The notes under the pieces were generated by a model that saw only the letters and a program-made list of their open reading frames with translations, ran no database searches and was not told the DNA's origin. This document shows, one piece after another, positions 7,006-14,922 of a DNA stretch of 24,983 nucleotides. Position numbers and translations under genes: made by a program. Positions within the stretch are counted from its first letter, which is position 1. Every line of letters starts with the position of its first letter. Origin of the DNA: a virus; the IMG/VR virus record IMGVR_UViG_3300046514_000119, positions 1-24,983 of that record; one strand, written 5' to 3'.

Positions 7006-7695
7006 ATGTCCGATGATGTGAACTCGACCGCGGCGCCGGGAACACCCGGCACGACAGCGCCAGCCAACACCGCCGACGCGACAGCGCCCGACGCTCCGGC
7101 GGCTGATGCACCGCCAGTCGTCGCGGATGCTGCCACGCCTGACGCACCAGCGACACCCGATACGCCGGCCGTTGTCGCGCCGGTGGTTCCTGAAACGTAC
7201 GATTTGAAGTTGCCCGCGGACTCGACGCTCGATCCCGCCATCGTGGAGAGGACAGCCGCCATTGCGCGCGAGCTGGGACTTTCGAACGAGGCCGGACAGA
7301 AAGCGCTCGACTTCGCGGCCGCCGAACGCTCCGCGGCGGTGCAGGAATACGAAGCGGCACGACAGCCGGGCGGTCCGGCGTGGAAGGAGAACGTCACGCG
7401 GCTGGAAGCCGAAGCGTTGGCGGATCCCGAGATTGGTGGCTCGCCCGAGAAGTTGGCGGCGTCCGCTGAACTGGGGAAACAAGCCCTCACGAAGTTCTTC
7501 CCGCCCGAGATCAAAGCTTTCCTCGATGAGACCGGGCTCGGCTCGGACCCGCGTGTCTTGCGTGGGCTCGTGAAGATCGCGAAGGGCATGGGCGAAGGAA
7601 AGCTCGTGCTCGGCGGGACCAGCGACGGCGACAGCAACAGCGAAGAAGCGAAACTCGCGCGGATGTACCCGTCGATGGTGAAGAAGTCGGCGTAG
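7006..7695 (+). CDS. Capsid scaffolding protein
   Basis: The 229-residue protein precedes the capsid gene and would form the internal scaffold that guides procapsid assembly and then leaves. Residues 5-62 are a low-complexity Pro/Ala/Thr/Asp linker. The rest carries the family pattern: Y-D-L-K-L-P, A-I-A-R-E-L-G-L-S-N-E-A-G-Q-K, a W-K-E-N-V helix, D-P-E-I-G-G, F-F-P-P-E-I-K-A-F-L-D-E-T-G-L-G, and R-G-L-V-K-I-A-K-G-M-G-E-G-K-L-V-L, ending with M-Y-P-S-M. The ribosome site is GAGG at 6996-6999, six bases before ATG. No prohead protease domain is visible here or elsewhere in the window. Confidence 0.9.
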   Translation: MSDDVNSTAAPGTPGTTAPANTADATAPDAPAADAPPVVADAATPDAPATPDTPAVVAPVVPETYDLKLPADSTLDPAIVERTAAIARELGLSNEAGQKALDFAAAERSAAVQEYEAARQPGGPAWKENVTRLEAEALADPEIGGSPEKLAASAELGKQALTKFFPPEIKAFLDETGLGSDPRVLRGLVKIAKGMGEGKLVLGGTSDGDSNSEEAKLARMYPSMVKKSA

Positions 7696-7728
7696 ACGCA
7701 GTAGACACTCCCCACCACAAACCACACG

Positions 7729-7751
7729 CGGCCGCCTTCATCGGGCGGCCG
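7729..7751 (+). terminator. Intercistronic hairpin before the capsid gene
   Basis: CGGCCGCC (7729-7736) pairs perfectly with GGCGGCCG (7744-7751) across a seven-base loop. The stem is followed by GTTCGCATTC rather than a clean T run, so termination would be weak. It lies in the 84-base gap between scaffold and capsid genes. It could be a partial terminator, or a stem that stabilises or processes the capsid mRNA. I see no other gene in the gap. Confidence 0.5.
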
Positions 7752-7779
7752 TTCGCATTCACCCTATGAGGATTCTCCC

Positions 7780-8880
7780 ATGAAAACCCTGTTCACCCGG
7801 TGGCCGATGCTGCTGGCGCTGACGCTCGTCGGCCTGTTGGTCGGCTTGGCGGCGCCTGCGTCGGCATCGATCGCCATGATCGGCTTCGCCGGTACGGCCC
7901 TGGCGTCCGGCAACCCAACGCTCCTCGATCTCGCCAAGCGCCTCGATCCCGGCGGCTCCGTGGCCGACGTCGTCGAGATTCTGAACGAGACGAATGAAGT
8001 GCTCGACGATATGACGTGGCTCGAAGGCAATCTCCCGACGGGGCACCGCTCCGTCATTCGGACCGGCATTCCGACGCCGACGTGGCGCAAAATGTACGGC
8101 GCAGTTGCCCCCGGAAAATCGACCACGGCGGCCGTCACGGATACGTGCGGCATGTTGGAAGCCTATTCGAACGTTGATAAGGCGCTGGCGGACATCAACG
8201 GCAACACCGCCGCGTTCCGCATGTCGGAAGACAAAGCCTTCCTCGAGGGCATGTCGGAAGAGGTCGCGGGGACGTTGTTCTACGGCAACCAGGGCACGGA
8301 GCCGGAAGCCTTCACGGGCTTGGCTCCCCGTTTCTCCGGTCTGACGGCCGCGCAGTCGGGCGACAACATCATCGACGCCTTCACCGGGTCGGGTGGCGAT
8401 CTGACGTCGATCTGGCTCGTCGTCTGGGGTCCGCGTACGGTCCACGGCATCGTGCCGCAGGGCTCGAAGGCCGGCTTCCAGCAGCAGGATTTGGGCGAGA
8501 CGATGATCCAGTCGTCGAGCGGCAACTATCAGGCGTACGTCACGCATTACCGCTGGGACGCGGGACTGTGCGTCCGCGATTGGCGCTACGTCGCGCGCGT
8601 CGCGAACATCGACGTGTCGGAAATCTTGGTCGCGTCGGACGCGAAGCGTCTGATCACGTTTATGATCCAGGCCGTCGAGCGCATCCCGAACTTGGGCGCG
8701 GGCCGGCCGGTGTTCTACATGAACCGGCGCGTCCGTGAAGCGCTCCGCATCGGCATCATCGAGAAGATCGCGAACAACCTGACGTGGGACACGGTCGCCG
8801 GGAAGCATGTGATGACGTTCGACTCGATCCCGGTCCGCCGCTCCGATCAGATCCTCATCACCGAGTCGCGCGTCGTCTAA
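7780..8880 (+). CDS. Major capsid protein with signal-peptide-like N-terminus
   Basis: This is the main shell protein, 366 residues. The core begins near residue 33 and is characteristic of the family: N-P-T-L-L-D-L-A-K-R-L-D-P-G-G, V-V-E-I-L-N-E-T-N-E-V-L-D-D-M, E-G-N-L-P-T-G-H-R, P-T-W-R-K-M-Y and D-I-N-G-N-T-A-A-F-R. Residues 1-32 are unusual: K2 and R7, then a hydrophobic stretch from P9 to G22, then A-P-A-S-A-S (A27-S28-A29) resembling a Sec signal peptide with an AxA cleavage site. The ribosome site GAGGA (7768-7772) is seven bases before ATG 7780. The internal ATG at 7876, which would give a normal-length protein, has no visible ribosome site, so the long form is preferred. Confidence 0.94.
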   Translation: MKTLFTRWPMLLALTLVGLLVGLAAPASASIAMIGFAGTALASGNPTLLDLAKRLDPGGSVADVVEILNETNEVLDDMTWLEGNLPTGHRSVIRTGIPTPTWRKMYGAVAPGKSTTAAVTDTCGMLEAYSNVDKALADINGNTAAFRMSEDKAFLEGMSEEVAGTLFYGNQGTEPEAFTGLAPRFSGLTAAQSGDNIIDAFTGSGGDLTSIWLVVWGPRTVHGIVPQGSKAGFQQQDLGETMIQSSSGNYQAYVTHYRWDAGLCVRDWRYVARVANIDVSEILVASDAKRLITFMIQAVERIPNLGAGRPVFYMNRRVREALRIGIIEKIANNLTWDTVAGKHVMTFDSIPVRRSDQILITESRVV

Positions 8881-8917
8881 CCGCGCTTTCCTCACTCAAC
8901 TTCTTCGGAGTTTTCAC

Positions 8918-9397
8918 ATGTCTATCATGGATTCAACCCTCGAGTTTGCCGATGCGGTCAGCGTCGCCGCGGTGGCAAGCACGATTCTCGTCGGGAACCA
9001 GATCCCGCTCACGGTCGCGCGCGACGTCGGCAACGGTCGTCCGATCTACCTCGTGATCACCGTCGACACCGAGATCATCACGGGCGGCTCGGCGGGCACC
9101 ATCAACTTCCAACTGGCGTCGGATGCACAGGCCGCGATCGCGACCGACGGTACGGCGACGGTCCATTGGGACAGCGGCCCGATCGTGACCGACGATTCCG
9201 CCGCGAACAGCGACTTGTGCAACGCGGGCGCTGTGGTCGCGTGCCTCGCGCTGCCGCTCGAAGGCAAGCCGTACGAGGCCTTCCTGGGCATTCTTGCCGT
9301 CATCACGACCACGACAACGACGGCCGGCAAGATCAACGCCTGGCTCACGCTGGATCCGCCGGTGTGGAAGTCGTACGCCAACTCCGCGAACGCGTAA
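8918..9397 (+). CDS. Capsid cement protein (Bbp16-like)
   Basis: The 159-residue protein directly follows the capsid gene with a good ribosome site (GGAG 8907-8910). It opens with I-M-D-S-T-L-E-F-A-D-A, then A-R-D-V-G-N-G-R-P-I-Y-L-V-I-T-V-D (35-51) and I-N-F-Q-L-A-S-D-A-Q. This is the layout of Bbp16-type cement proteins, which sit on the outside of the shell and strengthen it. It is beta-rich with no membrane segment. The late G-K-I-N-A-W-L-T-L-D and W-K-S-Y-A-N-S motifs fit the C-terminal strands of the family. Expression would match the capsid protein, with a structured gap behind it. Confidence 0.85.
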   Translation: MSIMDSTLEFADAVSVAAVASTILVGNQIPLTVARDVGNGRPIYLVITVDTEIITGGSAGTINFQLASDAQAAIATDGTATVHWDSGPIVTDDSAANSDLCNAGAVVACLALPLEGKPYEAFLGILAVITTTTTTAGKINAWLTLDPPVWKSYANSANA

Positions 9398-9432
9398 GCG
9401 ATAGCGGATACGCATGACACCAGTCCGGCGCC

Positions 9433-9496
9433 GGTGGGGGCGTCGGCTGGTGGCATGTCGTGTGGCCGGTTTTCTCTCCGGTCACGCTCCCCCACC
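9433..9496 (+). terminator. Nested stem-loop after the cement gene
   Basis: The 130-base gap (9398-9527) between the cement gene and the small head gene holds a two-level hairpin. The outer stem is GGTGGGGG (9433-9440) with CCCCCACC (9489-9496). The inner stem is GTGGCCGG (9462-9469) with CCGGTCAC (9478-9485; one G-T pair) around a pyrimidine loop, TTTTCTCT. No T run follows, so it may be a leaky terminator, an RNA-processing site or a stability element. A CCGGCGCCGG palindrome (9425-9434) adjoins it. The gap has no convincing gene; ATG 9414 in the downstream frame lacks a ribosome site. Confidence 0.5.
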
Positions 9497-9527
9497 GCCC
9501 CCATCACAATTCATTCCAGAGGATCGC

Positions 9528-9758
9528 ATGGCGAGAAAGAAGACGAAGGCATCGGACACTTCGGACACCGACGAGAGCGTCGAAGTGTCCGGCATCCCCG
9601 TACGCGCAACGCGGATGGGCATCTACGCCAACATGCGTCGGAAGGCGGGCGACGAATTCACGATCACGAGCGAAGAATGGCTCGGCTCGTGGATGGAGCG
9701 TCTCGACGGCGGGCCGAATAAGGGCGAGTCGGCCGAAGACACCGAGGGCGCTGAGTAA
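9528..9758 (+). CDS. Small head-region protein, 76 aa
   Basis: The start is ATG 9528 with AGAGGA at 9518-9523. The frame is open further back (ATG 9414), but that extension is encoded by the hairpin region and looks non-coding. After an acidic, Lys/Thr-rich N-terminus, residues 24-58 read P-V-R-A-T-R-M-G-I-Y-A-N-M-R-R-K-A-G-D-E-F and then W-L-G-S-W-M-E-R-L. This V-R-A-x-x-x-G-x-Y-x-N-x-R-R-x-x-G-D-x-F pattern is common in very short phage proteins placed between capsid and head-completion genes. The function is unknown; a minor head or connector component is inferred. The stop overlaps the next ATG as TAATG. Confidence 0.8.
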   Translation: MARKKTKASDTSDTDESVEVSGIPVRATRMGIYANMRRKAGDEFTITSEEWLGSWMERLDGGPNKGESAEDTEGAE

Positions 9759-10408
9759 TGGCGAAGTACACGGCGGCGCAGCTCGGCATCTGTAACGCTG
9801 CGCTGCGCCACCTCGCCAACAAGGCGATCAAGAGCATCACCGAAGCGTCGGAGCCGGCCGCCGCGTGTCTCGGATTCTACGACCAGACACGCGACGAAGT
9901 GCTGCGCGAGTTCCGCTGGCCGTTCGCCACCCGCTTCGCCGCCCTGACGCTCGTCGGTGGCACCGCCACGCTCCCCGTGACGCTCGAATGGCGGTACAGC
10001 TATCGGTTGCCCGATGACTGCTTGGCGCCGCGACGGATTCTCTCGGGCACGCGGCAGGAGACCGAAGACACGCGGATCCCGTTCGACACCGCGAGCGATG
10101 CGACGGGTGGACTGCTCTACGCCGATGTCCCGCCGGTCGTCGCGACCGACACGACGCCGCAACTCCCGCAACTCGAATACACGGTGGTCGTCGCGGAAGC
10201 GCGGTTCCCGGCCGATTTCGCGCAGGCGTTCGCTTTGAAGCTCGCGTTCTACATCGCGCCGGCCGTCACGGGAGGTGATCCGAACAAGTTGGGGCAGCGC
10301 GCGGGCCAGTTGTACGAGATGCTCCTCGCGCGATCGGAATTTTCGGCGATGACGGAACGCCAGCGCGATCCGGCGCCCGAGTCGGAATTCATTCGCTCGC
10401 GCTATTAG
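9758..10408 (+). CDS. Tail tubular / gatekeeper protein (T7 gp11-like)
   Basis: The 216-residue protein begins L-G-I-C-N-A-A-L-R-H-L-A, then A-A-C-L-G-F-Y-D-Q-T-R-D-E-V-L-R-E-F-R-W-P-F-A (residues 34-57). This is the diagnostic start of the gp11-type tail tubular (adaptor) proteins that bind beneath the portal and hold the tail nozzle. Y-R-L-P-D-D-C-L (84-91) and A-L-K-L-A-F-Y-I-A-P-A-V-T-G-G (157-171) are further family features. The length is close to that of T7 gp11. It is directly followed by the nozzle gene, as expected for these interacting partners. The start overlaps the previous stop. Confidence 0.93.
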   Translation: MAKYTAAQLGICNAALRHLANKAIKSITEASEPAAACLGFYDQTRDEVLREFRWPFATRFAALTLVGGTATLPVTLEWRYSYRLPDDCLAPRRILSGTRQETEDTRIPFDTASDATGGLLYADVPPVVATDTTPQLPQLEYTVVVAEARFPADFAQAFALKLAFYIAPAVTGGDPNKLGQRAGQLYEMLLARSEFSAMTERQRDPAPESEFIRSRY

Positions 10409-10419
10409 CGGAGCCGAAA

Positions 10420-13400
10420 ATTAATAAAGCGCAACGCTCGTTCGCCAAAGGGGAGATCGCCCCGGCGCTCCACGCGCGCACCGATGCCGCGGCGTACGAT
10501 GTCGGGCTCACGAAGTGCCGGAACTTCATGATCATGCGCCAGGGCGGCGCGACCAAACGCCCCGGCACCGAGTACATCGGCCAGATCCGCGACATCACGA
10601 AGCGTGGTCGGCTGATCCCGTTCGTGTTCAACGTGCGCGACGCGCTCGAGCTGGAATTCGGGCACCTCACGCTCCGGTTCCTGCAGGACGGCGCCTTCAT
10701 CGCGGACCCGATCGACCCGACGGAGATCTATGAGATCCTGTCGCCGTACACGGAAGCCGAATTGCCGGCGTTGCAGTACGTGCAATCGGGCGACGTCGTC
10801 ACGATCGTCCACCCGTCGCATCCGCCGTACGAACTCAAGCGCCTGGCGAACAACGACTGGACGCTGACCGCCATCACCTTTGGCGCCACGATCGCGGCAC
10901 CGACCAGCGTCGTCGCTGCTGGTGGGAACTGGAAACTGCCGCGCGAAGTGAAGTATGTCGTGACGGCCATCGACGCCTTCGGGGAAGAGTCGCTCGCGAG
11001 CAACGTCGCGACGAACCCCAATCCGCCCGGCGAGATTCCGGTCGTCGTCAACGGCTCGTGCCCCGGCGCGGTGACGTTCAACGTCTACCGCTCCGAGCAA
11101 GGCGCTGGGGTCTTCGGTTTCGTGGGCTCCGGCGTGCCGACGAGCGATCTCGTGTCGTTCGCCGACTACGGCACGCTCCCGGACTACACGATCCAACCGC
11201 CGATCGAGAAGTTGCCGTTCGCGGCGGCTGGGGATTACCCCAGTGTGGTCGCGTACTACCAGCAACGCCTCGTGTTCGCGAACACGAACAACCATCCCGA
11301 CACGGTCTGGTGCTCGCGCACCGGCCACTTCCACAACTTCAACGTGTCGGTGGTCGTGCAGGACGACGACGCGATCACGTTCCGGCTCGTCTCGGACGAA
11401 GTCGACGCGATCCGCCATATCCTGACGGTCGGTCGGATGATCGTCGGCACCGAAGGCGTCGCGTGGATCATCGAAGGCGGCGCCGATGGCGTGCTGACTC
11501 CGGTCTCGGTCAACGCCCGTGCCGCGTCGTATGACGGCATGTCGGCCTTGCGCCCCGTCAAGATCGGCGAGCGGATGCTGTTCGTCCAAGCGTTGGGTGG
11601 CGTCGTGCGGGAACTTCGGGCCAATGTGCAATTCGGCTCGTACTCGTTCGCGGGTGGCGACCTCACGATCTACTCGAGCCATCTGGTTGACGGCTACACG
11701 ATCGTCGACTGGGCCTTCCAGCAGGAACCCGCGCATACGTTGTGGGCGGTGCGGTCAGATGGCGTGTTGCTCTCGCTGACGTACATCCCCGACCAAGAAA
11801 TGCTCGCCTGGGCGCGGCACGATACAAAGGGCTTTATCGAGAACGTGTCGGTCGTGCCCGAAGGGAAAAGCCATTGGGTGTATTGGATCGTCCGCCGGCT
11901 GATCAATGGCGCGTATCGGCGCTACATCGAACGCCAGACGGTCTCGGCGATCGTGCCGGTGTTCTCAACCGTTGAGGAGATCGCGGGCACGCCGGGCGGG
12001 ATTGTCACGCCGCCGCCGCCACCGATCCCGTTGCCCGTCGTCGGGACGCGCTACGTCGTAACGGTGAGCAGCACGACGCCGACGGCGGGATCAACCGTCG
12101 AACTCGCCGCGCAGCTCGTGGACGCGGACGGCAATCCCGTCGCCCTTGAAGGCATCACGGGGACGTGGACCAAGACCGGCACGGGCGGCATCCTCTCCGC
12201 GAATGGGACGACGAACGATGCCGGCCTCGCCACCGGGTCGCTCGCGGTGTCGTACGACGACGCGGTGAACCACGCGGTGACGTTCACTGACGGCACGGGC
12301 CGGTTCGGCATCTCGTCCACGATCAACATTCAGCCGCTCTCCGCGAGCGACCCGACGCTGCCGACGACGTACGACACAACGTATCCGGCCACGCCGGGCA
12401 CCGTGCATACCGTCAATGGTGGGGACGACTTGCAAGCGGTCCTCAACGCGGCACAGCCGGGCGACGAAATCGTCCTCCAGGCGGGCGCGACGTTCACGGG
12501 GAATTACGAGCTGCCCGTCCATCCGCTGCTCGGGCTCGGCGCGGACTTCATCGTGATCCGGTCGGGCGGCGCGATCACTCCCGCCGTGGACACGCGCGCC
12601 GTGCCGGCCGATGCGTCGGGCTTCGCCAAGACCATTACGCCGAACGTCGCGCCGGCCTTCCTCGTGCGCGACGGCGCGTCCAAATGGTGGCTGTCGCGCG
12701 TCGAGATTTCGGCCACGCCGCAAGGCGGCGGTGTCGATTACAACTACGGGCTCGTGCGGATCGGCGGCGCGGAGACATCGGTCGCGCAACAGCCGTCCGA
12801 TATCGTCCTCGATCGCTGCTACGTCCACGGCAACACGGTGCAGGTCCAGCACGGCGTGTTACTCAACGGCGTGCGGAACGCGGTGATCGACTCGACGGTC
12901 AGTGAGATCCATTGGGTGGGCACCGAGACGCACGCGGTCGGCGGCTGGGCGGGCCAAGGCCCGTTCAAGATCGAGAACAACTACCTCGAAGCGGCCAGCA
13001 TCAACGTGCTCTTCGGCGGCGCGGACCCGGTCGTCACGAACCTCATCCCGTCCGATATCGAGATTCGCCGGAACCATTTCTACAAGCCGACCGCGTATCG
13101 CGGCCTCGGCTACGCCGTCAAGAATCTGCTGGAGTTCAAGAACGCGAAGCGCGTCCTCATCGAGGGCAACGTGTTCGAGAATTCCTGGCCCGACGGACAG
13201 ATCGGATGGGGCATCATCATCGACTCGATGCAGGGCGGGTCTTTCAGCGCTCCGTGGTCGCAAGTCAGCGACGTGACGTGCCAGTACAACAAGATGAAGA
13301 ACGTGAGCGCCGGATTCCAAATCTCGGGCGGCCAGACGCCGGCCGGGTCTGGGGTTCCCACCGCCGCGACGCGCATCGTGCTCCGGCATATGGTGTTCGA

Positions 13401-13884
13401 GAACATCGGCGGCGACGGCGTGTCGATCGGCGTGCAGCTCATCTCGAATCCCGGCCTCGAACTCAGCCACGCGCACGTCTCACACATCACCGTCCTCCGC
13501 AACACGGAAGCGATTGGGGCACCCGTGGAAGTCGTCGGCGAAGGCGCGAGCGATATCGTGCTCCGCGACAGCGTCTTCGTGACCGGCACGCCCTACGGCG
13601 GAATCTTCAGGGACGGCGGACTCACCGGGGCTCCAGCGCTCGACGCCTTTGCGCCCGGCACCGCGTGGGATGCGTTCGGGAACCTGTTCGTGCACGACGC
13701 GGTGAGCAACGAACCGGACGGCAACGCGAGCCCGGCCACGATCGCCGCCGTGGGCTTTGTCGACTACGCGGGCGGCAACTATCGGCTGGCCGTCAGCAGC
13801 GCGTACCACAACGCGGCGACGGATGGCACCGACCCCGGCGCCGACATCGACGCGGTTGAGACGGCGATCGCGGGCGTCGTATAA
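10420..13884 (+). CDS. Tail nozzle (gp12-like) N-terminal part fused to Ig-like and beta-helix domains; ATT start
   Basis: In this frame the conserved nozzle N-terminus (N-K-A-Q-R-S-F-A-K-G-E-I-A-P-A-L-H-A-R-T-D) lies upstream of the first ATG (10528). It begins exactly at ATT 10420, six bases after GGAG (10410-10413), and no ATG, GTG or TTG fits. The 1154-residue product has the nozzle body to about residue 505 (R-Q-G-G-A-T-x-R-P-G-T-E-Y near 40, Q-Q-R-L-V-F-A near 280, ending Y-I-E-R at 502). A Pro linker follows (531-535), then an Ig-like domain (about 542-640) and a pectate-lyase-like right-handed beta-helix (about 662-1110). The helix carries G-G-D-D-L-Q-A-V-L-N-A-A-Q-P-G-D, S-D-I-V-L-D-R-C-Y-V-H-G and S-D-I-E-I-R-R-N-H-F. 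The usual nozzle C-terminus is absent. The distal part probably binds or cleaves a host surface polysaccharide. Confidence 0.9.
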   Translation: MNKAQRSFAKGEIAPALHARTDAAAYDVGLTKCRNFMIMRQGGATKRPGTEYIGQIRDITKRGRLIPFVFNVRDALELEFGHLTLRFLQDGAFIADPIDPTEIYEILSPYTEAELPALQYVQSGDVVTIVHPSHPPYELKRLANNDWTLTAITFGATIAAPTSVVAAGGNWKLPREVKYVVTAIDAFGEESLASNVATNPNPPGEIPVVVNGSCPGAVTFNVYRSEQGAGVFGFVGSGVPTSDLVSFADYGTLPDYTIQPPIEKLPFAAAGDYPSVVAYYQQRLVFANTNNHPDTVWCSRTGHFHNFNVSVVVQDDDAITFRLVSDEVDAIRHILTVGRMIVGTEGVAWIIEGGADGVLTPVSVNARAASYDGMSALRPVKIGERMLFVQALGGVVRELRANVQFGSYSFAGGDLTIYSSHLVDGYTIVDWAFQQEPAHTLWAVRSDGVLLSLTYIPDQEMLAWARHDTKGFIENVSVVPEGKSHWVYWIVRRLINGAYRRYIERQTVSAIVPVFSTVEEIAGTPGGIVTPPPPPIPLPVVGTRYVVTVSSTTPTAGSTVELAAQLVDADGNPVALEGITGTWTKTGTGGILSANGTTNDAGLATGSLAVSYDDAVNHAVTFTDGTGRFGISSTINIQPLSASDPTLPTTYDTTYPATPGTVHTVNGGDDLQAVLNAAQPGDEIVLQAGATFTGNYELPVHPLLGLGADFIVIRSGGAITPAVDTRAVPADASGFAKTITPNVAPAFLVRDGASKWWLSRVEISATPQGGGVDYNYGLVRIGGAETSVAQQPSDIVLDRCYVHGNTVQVQHGVLLNGVRNAVIDSTVSEIHWVGTETHAVGGWAGQGPFKIENNYLEAASINVLFGGADPVVTNLIPSDIEIRRNHFYKPTAYRGLGYAVKNLLEFKNAKRVLIEGNVFENSWPDGQIGWGIIIDSMQGGSFSAPWSQVSDVTCQYNKMKNVSAGFQISGGQTPAGSGVPTAATRIVLRHMVFENIGGDGVSIGVQLISNPGLELSHAHVSHITVLRNTEAIGAPVEVVGEGASDIVLRDSVFVTGTPYGGIFRDGGLTGAPALDAFAPGTAWDAFGNLFVHDAVSNEPDGNASPATIAAVGFVDYAGGNYRLAVSSAYHNAATDGTDPGADIDAVETAIAGVV
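12009..12023 (+). repeat. 15-bp direct repeat, left copy
   Basis: GCCGCCGCCGCCACC is identical to the copy at 15093-15107. It encodes the Pro-5 linker at the end of the nozzle body and lies in the same codon phase as the other copy. Low complexity means chance similarity is possible. Confidence 0.55.
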
Positions 13885-13914
13885 CACCCCTCCCATGAGC
13901 ACAGTGAGCACACG

Positions 13915-14913
13915 ATGACACTCCTCCGACTCGATGGATTCGAAGGCTACGGCGGCGCGCTGGGCCTCGCGCAAGGCTACTCTGGCGCCTCGGCCGGCCT
14001 GAGCGTCGGCAACGGGCGCGGGGGCGGGGCCGCGCTCTTTCTCCAGGGCACGACGTTCACGTTCATCACGCCCGACGGGGCGACGAACATCATTCAAGGG
14101 TTCGCGCGGAAATCGCTCCTCGGCGGGAACGCGATCGTCCAGATCAAGAGCGCCGTACAGGCCACGGGCTACGCGGATCTCGGCATCGATGAAGTCGGGC
14201 GGATCTTCTCCCACAAGATCGATCAGACCGACTGGTTCCGCGTCGACCCGGGAATGCGCCTCGGCGGCGTGTGGCGCTACTACGAACTCGACTTTAAGCT
14301 TCACGCCTCGGCGGGGCACATCATCCTCAGGATTGACGAACAGGAAATCGTCAACCTCACGGGCCTCAATACCGCGCAGTCCGCCGGCTCCGAAATCAAG
14401 AAGCTGATCTACAACGGCTCGGGCGAGTACTTCGACGACTACTACGTCTGCGACGATCAAGACACGTCGGACGGGTGCACGGGCTTTCTCGGCGACCGGC
14501 GGATGTTCAACATCTACCCCAATGGGGCGGTCACCGCCGCGTGGACGCCCAAAACCGTGGGCGCGAACTACCTCCAAGTCAAAGAGACCGCGAACGACGA
14601 CGACGGCTCGTATGTCTCGACGACGGTCGTTGATACCGAAGACAAGCACGATTATGAGAACACCGGACTCCCGGGCGCGCAGGAAGTGCTCGTCGCGCTC
14701 ATGACCTCGGCCCGGCGGGATGCGGACTCGGGGCCGCGCCAGTTGACGAGCTTCTTTGATTGCGGCGGCCATCGCCTCGAGGGCGCGCTGCACCAACTGT
14801 CCGAGACGTACTACATGGAACAGTTGCGGATGACGAAGCATCCGTTCACGGCCGCGAACCTGACGGCCGCCGACATCGACGCCGCGCGTGCCGGCTACCG
14901 GCTGACGGCGTAA
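13915..14913 (+). CDS. Lectin-like (jelly-roll) tail protein
   Basis: The 332-residue protein starts L-R-L-D-G-F-E-G-Y. It has a beta-sandwich-like N-terminal half with W-R-Y-Y-E-L-D-F-K-L-H (residues 119-129) and I-I-L-R-I-D-E-Q-E-I-V-N-L-T-G, resembling concanavalin A-like domains. It continues with Y-F-D-D-Y-Y-V-C-D-D, G-F-L-G-D-R-R-M-F-N-I-Y-P-N-G and a D-D-D-G-S-Y-V-S-T-T stretch. This D-D-x-Y-x-C-D ... F-L-G-D-x-R pattern recurs in phage tail proteins I know only as putative minor tail or receptor-binding proteins. It sits between the two nozzle parts, so a surface-binding role at the tail tip is a reasonable inference. The ribosome site is weak. Confidence 0.8.
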   Translation: MTLLRLDGFEGYGGALGLAQGYSGASAGLSVGNGRGGGAALFLQGTTFTFITPDGATNIIQGFARKSLLGGNAIVQIKSAVQATGYADLGIDEVGRIFSHKIDQTDWFRVDPGMRLGGVWRYYELDFKLHASAGHIILRIDEQEIVNLTGLNTAQSAGSEIKKLIYNGSGEYFDDYYVCDDQDTSDGCTGFLGDRRMFNIYPNGAVTAAWTPKTVGANYLQVKETANDDDGSYVSTTVVDTEDKHDYENTGLPGAQEVLVALMTSARRDADSGPRQLTSFFDCGGHRLEGALHQLSETYYMEQLRMTKHPFTAANLTAADIDAARAGYRLTA

Positions 14914-14922
14914 GGACACCCA

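Noticed and set aside
7766-7783. Five-codon leader ORF overlapping the capsid start (ATGA)
   Set aside because: It has no ribosome site of its own and simply contains the capsid gene's ribosome site.
9414-9527. A longer start (ATG 9414) for the 76-residue head protein
   Set aside because: The extra residues are encoded by the hairpin region, and ATG 9528 has a clear AGAGGA site.
13895-13918. Seven-codon ORF overlapping the lectin-like gene start (ATGA)
   Set aside because: It has no ribosome site and is too short to support.
13915-14913. A diversity-generating retroelement target, as in BPP-1
   Set aside because: No reverse transcriptase or template repeat is visible in the window.
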